From Glycomyces sp. L485 (GTDB lineage Bacteria > Actinomycetota > Actinomycetes > Mycobacteriales > Micromonosporaceae): a DNA stretch of 51,034 bases. Both the position numbers and the translations under genes were made by a program. Positions 26,248 through 32,587 of this stretch are shown here, piece after piece (position 1 is the first letter of the stretch; every line of letters starts with the position of its first letter). The stretch lies in contig NZ_JAKZEW010000032.1 of the NCBI RefSeq assembly GCF_022548875.1, positions 1 through 51,034 of the forward strand, given 5' to 3'. The notes beneath the pieces were generated by a model, which saw only the letters and a list, made by a program, of their open reading frames with translations, was not told where the DNA came from and did not search any database.

Positions 26248-27317
26248 CCGAAAAACTCTTCACCGTTGACCCCCTGGTCATCGAATGCGAACACGCGAAG
26301 ACCGTGGTCTCGAGCCCGCGCCTCTCCGCCAGGCTCAAGGTGGCACCCGAAGTGCTCACGACACTTCTGGAGGCACGCGCCGGGAGCGACCTGGACCCCG
26401 ACGATCCCCGCGTGGCGCACCTGAAGCGCACCGGATTCCTCCGAGGCGACGGCGCGGAGGCACCGCAGACGCCCCGCCCATGGGACACCTGGGGCGTCGC
26501 TGCGTGGAACTACCACCAGAGGATTCGCGACACGAGGTTCATCGAGCACACGCACGAGGAGGAGCGATCTGAGCGGTACCTCGAGGAGGTCCTCAGCCGT
26601 CCGCTGCCGGTCGCTCCGCGCACGGAAGGGGCGGAAGTGCTCCTGCTGCCCCGGACCCGAAGCCGCACCGCCGAAGACTTCTGGGAGGTGCTGGAGCGCC
26701 GTAGGACCTGCCGTCGATTCGAGGACGCACCGGTCGACCTCCAGCACCTCGCCGACATACTCCACTACTCGTTCGCGCCGCTGCGGTTCGTGGACGCCGG
26801 CCAGATGGGCGTCCTGCAGCTGCGTGCCGCGGCATCAGGCGGCGCGCGCCATGAAACCGACGCCTACGTCGCGGTCTTCAATGTGGCCGACGTGGCCCCC
26901 GGCCTGTACCGGTATGACGAAATCCGCCACGGCCTGGCTCCCGTCCGCGACGAGGTGACGCGAGACCAGATGGAGCACCTCACTTTCCACCAAGGATTCT
27001 ACGAACGCGCCGCGTTCGGCGTGTTCACCGTCGCCATGACCGAGCGCTTCGTCTGGAAGTATCGGCATCCCGTCGCGTACAAGCTCCTCCACCACAACGT
27101 CGGCCATGTCGCCCAGGTGTTCTCGACCGTCTGCGCCGCGTTCCGTCTCGGGGCGGCGATCACCGGCGCGATTCGCAACAGCGAGGCCGACGCCCTCCTC
27201 GGCCTGGCGGGGCCGGCGGAATTCGTCACCTTCGCGCTGGCATGCGGGCACCCCGTCATCGCTCCCGACGGACTGCCCGGCGGCGTCCAGGCCCCCATCG
27301 ACCCGTGGCGGGCATGA
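26244..27317 (+). CDS. SagB-type FMN dehydrogenase/nitroreductase-fold enzyme
   Basis: The product has 357 residues from the GTG at 26244 (GTGA overlap with the previous stop, GGAGG upstream). Residues 1-130 are a poorly conserved leading domain. The flavin fold begins near EVLERRRTCRRFEDAPVDLQ (R-R-S-x-R-x-F/Y in SagB proteins), continues with ILHYSFAPLR and RAAASGGARHETDAYVAVFN, where S-G-G-x-x-x-x-E contacts FMN in relatives, and ends with HNVGHVAQVFSTVCAAFRLG. SagB enzymes oxidise azolines in azole-containing peptides, but no cyclodehydratase (SagC/D or YcaO) is encoded here. Another oxidation or dehydrogenation of the peptide is therefore more likely. Confidence 0.82.
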   Translation: MTEKLFTVDPLVIECEHAKTVVSSPRLSARLKVAPEVLTTLLEARAGSDLDPDDPRVAHLKRTGFLRGDGAEAPQTPRPWDTWGVAAWNYHQRIRDTRFIEHTHEEERSERYLEEVLSRPLPVAPRTEGAEVLLLPRTRSRTAEDFWEVLERRRTCRRFEDAPVDLQHLADILHYSFAPLRFVDAGQMGVLQLRAAASGGARHETDAYVAVFNVADVAPGLYRYDEIRHGLAPVRDEVTRDQMEHLTFHQGFYERAAFGVFTVAMTERFVWKYRHPVAYKLLHHNVGHVAQVFSTVCAAFRLGAAITGAIRNSEADALLGLAGPAEFVTFALACGHPVIAPDGLPGGVQAPIDPWRA

Positions 27318-28384
27318 CCATGAACATCATCTCCGCGACTCGCTGGACCGGTCCCCTCTCGGATGAAGTGCGCACCACCGTCGACGACCACCAAGTGCTG
27401 ACCGATGTCGAACATCTGCTGGACAAGCCCGAGCGGACCGCTGACGACGTGTTCACGGCGGCCAACCTGCTGGCGCTCATCCTCTTCCGGCGTCGGCGGG
27501 GCGTGGAGGCGGAGGCGCTGTGCAGGGAGGAACGGGCCGCCGCAATCGAAGCGGGCGCAGTCGACGACCGGGTTCACCTCGCCCGGTTCGCGCTGCAGGC
27601 TCAGGTCAATCTCATTCGCCTGTGGGGATACGGCGACCGCGCCGACCACGCGTTGGCCGAACTCGAACAGATGGAACGGCTGACCACGCCTGGGCTCGGC
27701 GCCCGCTTCGACGGACTCGACCTCGGCGCGGACACGGCCGAGGCGATGCGGGAGGCGGGAGTGCCCCTGTCCACGTTCGCGAAGAACGCCGTCATCGTCG
27801 AGGTGTGCAAGATCCTATGGCGACACCGAAGGTACGAAGCACTCTCCGAGCATGCGGAGCGGCTGCGCGCCAAGTGGCCGCTGCGCCGGTCCACCCTGCA
27901 CCACGCCCACGAGGTCCCCTGGATGCTGGGACGGGAGACCACCGCGTTCGGGGGCGAACACTGGCAGCGTCTCCGAAAGGACCTGCGCACGCTCGCCGTC
28001 GTCAGCAGACTGCATATGCTCGCCGCCGAGGTCGATCGGGAGGGGCGGGCCGGCCAGGACGCCGACGAACTCGTCGAGTCGGTCACCGGAGCGGATCTCG
28101 CCCACGCCCAGCCGGGCACCAGGATGAAGTGCGAGGCCCACCTGGCCGACACGCTGCTCCGCATGGGCTCGCAGGAGGAGGCGGACCGGCTCCTGGAGCG
28201 GGTGGTCGCGAACCGGGAGACTGCCGGCGACGGGCAGGTCAGGAGGGGTGCGTTCGAGCGTCTCGGGCGAAAGCCCGACAGTGCCCCGGGCCCGTCCAAC
28301 GACGTCATCGAGGAACTGCGGCTTCGGGTCGGGCTCGGCCTGGCCGACGTCAAGCGCTCTCGCGGCCGCCTCGTGCCACCGTGA
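27314..28384 (+). CDS. Unknown all-helical (TPR-like) protein
   Basis: The product has 356 residues from the ATG at 27314, with a 4-bp ATGA overlap. The sequence is predicted to be mostly amphipathic helices with TPR-like pairs, for example AANLLALILFRRRRGVEAEA with LARFALQAQVNLIRLWGYGD and HLADTLLRMGSQEEADRLLE. There is no signal peptide, membrane segment or catalytic motif. It could be a scaffold that binds the precursor or the modification enzymes. No family is recognised with confidence. Confidence 0.65.
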   Translation: MTMNIISATRWTGPLSDEVRTTVDDHQVLTDVEHLLDKPERTADDVFTAANLLALILFRRRRGVEAEALCREERAAAIEAGAVDDRVHLARFALQAQVNLIRLWGYGDRADHALAELEQMERLTTPGLGARFDGLDLGADTAEAMREAGVPLSTFAKNAVIVEVCKILWRHRRYEALSEHAERLRAKWPLRRSTLHHAHEVPWMLGRETTAFGGEHWQRLRKDLRTLAVVSRLHMLAAEVDREGRAGQDADELVESVTGADLAHAQPGTRMKCEAHLADTLLRMGSQEEADRLLERVVANRETAGDGQVRRGAFERLGRKPDSAPGPSNDVIEELRLRVGLGLADVKRSRGRLVPP

Positions 28385-28425
28385 CCCGCGTACGCACCGA
28401 TGTCCGACCTCGAGAAAGGACCGGG

Positions 28426-29217
28426 ATGCCCGATATCCCATTCGCACATGCCTCCAAGGGCCGCAGCGGAACCCGGAGTGCCCTCCCCGTTCGGGAACCC
28501 TTGGACCGGTCATGGGCCTGGGGATCGGCGACCGGCCGCGGAGTCGAGGTGTGCGTCATCGACAGCGGGGTGGAGGCGGAGCTGCTCGACGACGGCTCCG
28601 CTTTCACCATGGAACAGCGCGGCGACGAATGGCACGTCGTCCCCGACGCGCCGAACGACACCGCCGGTCACGGGACGGCCTGCGCCGGGATCATCCGGTC
28701 CCTGGCTCCGGACTGCCGCTTGACCAGCGTCCGGATCCTGACCGGCAACCTCCGGTCCAGCGGGCAGGCGCTCGCCGCGGCCCTGTCGTGGGCGATCCAG
28801 GAGCGATTCCAACTCATCAACCTCAGCCTGTCCACCCGCAAGCCCGATATCAAGGAGCAACTGCACGACATGGCCGACACCGCCTGGTACTCAGGCGTCA
28901 CGCTGGTCACCGCGGCACACAACAGTCCGGTCATCAGCTATCCGTGGCGCTTCCCCTCGGTGCTGTCGGTCGGATCGCACGCGGTAGCAGACGCTGAGCA
29001 CCTGCAATGGAACCCCACCCCTCCGGTGGACTTCTTCGCCTACGGCGTCGACGTCCCCGTCAACTGGATCGGCGGCGCCACCCGCTCAGTGTCGGGGAAC
29101 AGCTTCGCCGCTCCGCACGTCACCGGCATGTGCGCGCGCATCCTCGAGGCGCATCCGAAATTCGGAACGTCCCAACTGCGGATCGTCCTGTCCTGTATCG
29201 CCGACAATCTGGAATGA
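28426..29217 (+). CDS. Cytoplasmic subtilisin-like (S8) serine protease
   Basis: The product has 263 residues from the ATG at 28426, chosen because GAGAAAGGA lies just upstream; a GTG at 28381 that overlaps the previous stop would add 15 residues. The catalytic triad is complete: D46 in VCVIDSGVE, H82 in DTAGHGTACAGI, S226 in GNSFAAPHVTG, with N166 in AAHNS as oxyanion residue. It has no signal peptide and no propeptide domain, unlike secreted subtilases, so it is probably an intracellular maturation protease. Similar short S8 proteins remove leaders in several RiPP clusters. It is 41 bp downstream of the helical protein and 7 bp upstream of the GAF gene. Confidence 0.88.
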   Translation: MPDIPFAHASKGRSGTRSALPVREPLDRSWAWGSATGRGVEVCVIDSGVEAELLDDGSAFTMEQRGDEWHVVPDAPNDTAGHGTACAGIIRSLAPDCRLTSVRILTGNLRSSGQALAAALSWAIQERFQLINLSLSTRKPDIKEQLHDMADTAWYSGVTLVTAAHNSPVISYPWRFPSVLSVGSHAVADAEHLQWNPTPPVDFFAYGVDVPVNWIGGATRSVSGNSFAAPHVTGMCARILEAHPKFGTSQLRIVLSCIADNLE

Positions 29218-29224
29218 GAGCGGC

Positions 29225-29809
29225 ATGATGAATCAACATGGTGAGATCCTCAGGTCCACCGTCAGGCTCGCGCGCCTCGCGTTCTCCGCCGCGGCGGCTT
29301 CCGTATTCCTGTACGACGAGGAGCGCGGGATGTTGGTCTTCGAGGCGTCTTCCGGAATCGGCGAGGAATTCGTCCTGGGAGCAGCCATCGCCCCGGACGC
29401 CGGAGTGGCGGGCTGGGTGGCCAACACCGGCGAGTCCGCGATCATCCGCGGTGCCGCATCCGACCCCCGATTCGACACCGCCTTCGCCCGCGGCACCGGC
29501 TTCGTTCCCGATGTCCTGATGGCGGCCCCGGTCGAGTTCGAAGGCGAGGTGCTGGGCGTCCTCGAAGTGCTCGATCCCAAGTCGGACACGATCGGGGGCA
29601 CCTCGGCGGTCGACCTGCTGACCGAGCTGGCCGGCCAGTGCGGAGCCGCGCTCGCCCTGATCCTCCAGGACCGCGCCGCGCAGCGCCGCCGCGCGGAACC
29701 GGACGGGGCGGTGGAACGGCTGGCCCAGGTTCTGGACCGCCTGAACCCCGCCCAGGAGACGGCCGTCAACGACCTGTTCGAGGTCATCGAGCGGCTGACC
29801 GTGAGGTGA
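29225..29809 (+). CDS. GAF-domain protein
   Basis: The product has 194 residues from ATG 29225 or 29228. Residues about 5-150 form a single GAF domain (SAAAASVFLYDEERGMLVFEA, VAGWVANTGESAIIRGAASD, FDTAFARGTGFVPDVLMAAPV, VLGVLEVLDPK), followed by an Arg/Glu-rich C-terminal helix. No output domain is attached. GAF domains bind small ligands or cofactors. Its place in front of the two radical SAM genes is unusual for a pathway operon and suggests either signal sensing together with the cyclase-like regulator at 32581 or a chaperone-like role. Confidence 0.8.
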   Translation: MMNQHGEILRSTVRLARLAFSAAAASVFLYDEERGMLVFEASSGIGEEFVLGAAIAPDAGVAGWVANTGESAIIRGAASDPRFDTAFARGTGFVPDVLMAAPVEFEGEVLGVLEVLDPKSDTIGGTSAVDLLTELAGQCGAALALILQDRAAQRRRAEPDGAVERLAQVLDRLNPAQETAVNDLFEVIERLTVR

Positions 29810-29812
29810 ATC

Positions 29813-30832
29813 GTGCATCTGGCAGACCTCCTCTCCTTGCGAACCGTGCCCGCCGCCGGAGTGCTCGTGTCGCTCACCGACCGCTGCCCGCTGAGCTGCG
29901 CTCATTGCTCGACCTCGTCCAACCGCGGTGCTCCTCAGTTCGGCGAGGAGCCGTTCTTGGCCTTCAGCGGCACCTGGACCGACGAGTCCCATCCGGAGGT
30001 CGTATTCCTGTCCGGCGGTGAGCCGTTGCTGCGCCCCGGCCTGGTCCGGCGCTTGGCCGCGCGCGGTAGGGCGTGCGGCGCGGCCACCGCGGTGCTGTCC
30101 GGCATGTATTTCTGCCGGTCCGGCGGCATTCCTCCACCGATCGAGCGAGCCATCCGGGCGGTGGACCACTTCTCGGCCAGCATCGACGTCTTCCACGAGC
30201 GTGAGGTGCCGAGGACCGACGTCTTCGCCGCACTGCACACCGTCAGGAGCTGGGGTGTGGAGGTGAGCCTCCATACGGTCGGAGCCCGCGGGCACGATCC
30301 GTATCTGCGCGATCTGGTCGATCGGATCAGAGACGAGTTCGACTCCGAAGTGCCGGTGCTGGTCGCTTCGCTCCGGTCGGCGGGCCGTGCCGCCGAATGG
30401 GCCCCCCGACACGACGACGTCCTCTCCGTCGGCCCCTGCGAGTTCGCCTCCTGGCCACTGATCGACTCGGACGGGACGATCTTCGCGTGCTGCCAGGGGT
30501 CGATGCTGCGGCGGCTGCGGCCCCCGCACCTGGTGCTCGGCAACGCCGCCGACACCGCCTGGCGGACCGTCCGCGACCGGGTACTGACCAGCCCGCATCT
30601 GCGAAGCGTCCGCACCATCGGACCGATCGGGACGGCCTCCGCGGCGGGACTGCGCGACTCGGGGGGCATCTGCGGCACCTGTGTCGGTCTGGACTCCGCC
30701 GAAAGCCTGCCGTCCGACCGCTTCCTGACCTCCGCTGAGCGCCTCGTACCCGCTATTCCGGCGCGAACCCTCGCCGCCCGGTGGGGTGCGGGACCCTACG
30801 CGGACGCGGTGGAGTGGGGGCGGTCCCGATGA
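29813..30832 (+). CDS. Radical SAM enzyme, first of a related pair
   Basis: The product has 339 residues from the GTG at 29813 with GAGGTGA upstream. The cluster motif C25-x3-C29-x2-C32 is in LTDRCPLSCAHCSTSS, followed by VVFLSGGEPLLRPG (GGEP) and SASIDVFHE. The C-terminal part has FACCQGS and GICGTCVGLDSAE, cysteines that may bind an auxiliary cluster. It is clearly related to the next gene (LTDRCPxxCxHCS, GGEP, S-x-D-x-F-H, CGxC near the end), so the two arose by duplication or act as a pair. The family is the class of short radical SAM proteins found with natural-product peptides; the reaction cannot be predicted. Confidence 0.85.
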   Translation: MHLADLLSLRTVPAAGVLVSLTDRCPLSCAHCSTSSNRGAPQFGEEPFLAFSGTWTDESHPEVVFLSGGEPLLRPGLVRRLAARGRACGAATAVLSGMYFCRSGGIPPPIERAIRAVDHFSASIDVFHEREVPRTDVFAALHTVRSWGVEVSLHTVGARGHDPYLRDLVDRIRDEFDSEVPVLVASLRSAGRAAEWAPRHDDVLSVGPCEFASWPLIDSDGTIFACCQGSMLRRLRPPHLVLGNAADTAWRTVRDRVLTSPHLRSVRTIGPIGTASAAGLRDSGGICGTCVGLDSAESLPSDRFLTSAERLVPAIPARTLAARWGAGPYADAVEWGRSR

Positions 30833-31764
30833 GTGGGCCGACCCATGCGGAGTGCGAGGCGCTGCGCCGGACGCCGGGCGCGACCGCCGTACTCTTCCTC
30901 ACGGATCGATGCCCAGTCGGCTGCGACCACTGCTCGGTGGGCTCGCTGCCCCGAAGCCCTCGCATCACCGACTGGAACTTGTTCACCGGCATAGTCGACG
31001 AGCTCGGATCGCGCGAAGGCCTGCAGTTGGTCGCCCTCACCGGCGGCGAGCCGTTCGCCGAGCGCCGCGGACTGCAACTGGCCACGGAGGCGCTGACGGC
31101 GAACGGGAAGACCACCGCCGTCTTCACCAGCGGCCACTGGGCCGGCCCTCGCATTCCCCTGTGGATTCGCCGCGTACTCCAGGCGACCGGAACCGTGTAC
31201 CTGAGCACCGACTCCTTTCATGCCGCCAGTGTGAAGCCTCCGACCGTCGAGGCCGCGGCCCGAGCCGTGCTGGAGTCGGACTGCACCTTGGTGGTCCAGG
31301 TCGCGGGGAGCCGGGAGGAAGCCGACCGCTGGGCGGACCGGATTCCAGAGGCGGAGGTGCACCGCGTGCCGATCCTGCCCTATGGGCGGGGACGCCTGCT
31401 GCGGCAAGGGATGGCGGAACGGCCCGTCGCCGACCTGGGCGCATGCCATCTGCTCAACTCGCCGACCATCCGCTACGACGGAACGGTCACCGCCTGCTGC
31501 AACGAAGAGGTGATCATAGGAGGCGGCCCCGACCGGCTGCGCCGCCAAGCGACCCGGCCCGAGGAACTGGGCGGGATTCTCGACGGCCTCGCCGCCGACC
31601 CCCTGCACCGGATCCTGCGGCGGACCGGTCCGGCAGCCCTGGCGTCCCTGCTCACCCAGGATAGGGCGACGCTCTGCGGTGCGTGCTGGACCCTCCAGGA
31701 CGCGAGGAGCCGGCAGCGGCACATCTCGGTGCTGTTCGACCTGCTCGAAAGCGAGGCCACATGA
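30829..31764 (+). CDS. Radical SAM enzyme, second of a related pair
   Basis: The product has 311 residues from the ATG at 30829 (ATGA overlap). The motif C28-x3-C32-x2-C35 is in LTDRCPVGCDHCSVGS; VALTGGEPFAERRG is the SAM-binding segment and YLSTDSFHAASV matches the partner. Conserved cysteines occur in TACCNEEV and LCGACWTLQDA near the end. It lies between its paralogue and a haem-oxygenase-like gene, all with 4-bp overlaps, which suggests a fixed ratio of the proteins. Confidence 0.85.
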   Translation: MSGPTHAECEALRRTPGATAVLFLTDRCPVGCDHCSVGSLPRSPRITDWNLFTGIVDELGSREGLQLVALTGGEPFAERRGLQLATEALTANGKTTAVFTSGHWAGPRIPLWIRRVLQATGTVYLSTDSFHAASVKPPTVEAAARAVLESDCTLVVQVAGSREEADRWADRIPEAEVHRVPILPYGRGRLLRQGMAERPVADLGACHLLNSPTIRYDGTVTACCNEEVIIGGGPDRLRRQATRPEELGGILDGLAADPLHRILRRTGPAALASLLTQDRATLCGACWTLQDARSRQRHISVLFDLLESEAT

Positions 31765-32402
31765 TAGAAGCACTGTTCATGCTGCTTCGTCCCCAGCTCA
31801 CCAGGCAAGCCGCGCTCATGTGGACGGCCGAGCCCGCCGTGGACCTCTACGGTGCCTGGCTGCGGTCGAGCTACCACGCCATGCGCCACACTCCGGAGCT
31901 GCTCCGAGCGGCGCTCGACCAATGCTCCCGGCGCGACGATCCGACCTCGCGGCAACTGGCGCCCTATCTCCACTTTCAACTCGTCGAGGAGAGCGGGCAC
32001 CACGAGTGGGCCCTGTCGGATCTCCAAGCCGTATACGGAAAGCCGGTGTCAGCGGGACCCGAACCGCCCGCCGTGGCGAACATGGTGGGGCGCCAGCGAG
32101 CCCTCCTACTGCGCCATCCCGTCGCACTCCTGTCCCACATCGCGGCGCTGGAGTCGACACCCCCCACCATGGCGCTCGTGCGCGACCTGCGAAGCCGTAC
32201 CGGACTGCCGGACTCGGCGTTCCGAACGCTGATCGGACACTCAGAATTGGACGTCGACCACGGCGACGTACTCACTCGACTACTCAAGGAACTGGATCCG
32301 GAACCGGCGCTCCAGCAACTGATACGACGCAGTCTGATCGCATCCGTCACCGACCAGATCTCCGTCATGCACTCCATCCGCGACATCAGGGGGAAACCAT
32401 GA
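31761..32402 (+). CDS. Haem-oxygenase-fold diiron oxidase candidate (HDO-like)
   Basis: The product has 213 residues from the ATG at 31761 (ATGA overlap). It is all helical, with the motifs EESGHHEWALSDL and GHSELDVDHGDVLTRLL. The pattern E-x2-x-H...H-x3-D-x2-H is that of the iron-containing redox enzyme / haem-oxygenase-like diiron family; PqqC and TenA share the fold without iron. Such enzymes cleave C-C bonds or desaturate or hydroxylate amino acid units in natural-product pathways. It could act on the peptide after the radical SAM step. Confidence 0.72.
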   Translation: MIEALFMLLRPQLTRQAALMWTAEPAVDLYGAWLRSSYHAMRHTPELLRAALDQCSRRDDPTSRQLAPYLHFQLVEESGHHEWALSDLQAVYGKPVSAGPEPPAVANMVGRQRALLLRHPVALLSHIAALESTPPTMALVRDLRSRTGLPDSAFRTLIGHSELDVDHGDVLTRLLKELDPEPALQQLIRRSLIASVTDQISVMHSIRDIRGKP

Positions 32403-32587
32403 GCAACCCGGACCGCTTTGCACAACTGGGCCTCGATCGAACACAACTCAGCGACCGGCAGGCCGAGCAGATCCTCGCGCTCGACGACGAGGAGTGGAAC
32501 ATGCTGCTGCACCTCAAGGACCGGCTGGACGACGGGCTCGACGTCGAGGGGCACGAGGACATGATCGGAGGAGGAGCGGTATGGTGA
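32399..32587 (+). CDS. Second small acidic peptide (62 residues), possible precursor
   Basis: It starts at ATG 32399, overlapping the oxidase gene by 4 bp. The sequence begins MSNPDRFAQLGLDRTQLSDR and has a predicted helix with LALDDEEWNMLLHLKDRLDD. It then has DVEGH at residues 48-52, as in the peptide at 23477, and ends EDMIGGGAVW. It could be a second precursor or a leader-binding adaptor. Caution: the bases for the final GGGAVW also form the GGAGGAGGAG ribosome-binding site of the next gene, so that tail may be constrained by translation rather than chemistry. Confidence 0.65.
   Translation: MSNPDRFAQLGLDRTQLSDRQAEQILALDDEEWNMLLHLKDRLDDGLDVEGHEDMIGGGAVW

Noticed and set aside
26244-27317. 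Thiazole/oxazole-modified peptide (SagBCD) locus
   Set aside because: A SagB-like protein is present but no YcaO/cyclodehydratase is encoded, and the peptide has a single Cys and no Ser/Thr in its tail.
23477-32402. PQQ or mycofactocin pathway
   Set aside because: M16 peptidases, radical SAM and a PqqC-fold protein are present. However, there is no PqqA Glu/Tyr motif, no PqqB or PqqD, and no mycofactocin Val-Tyr C-terminus or MftB/E/F genes.
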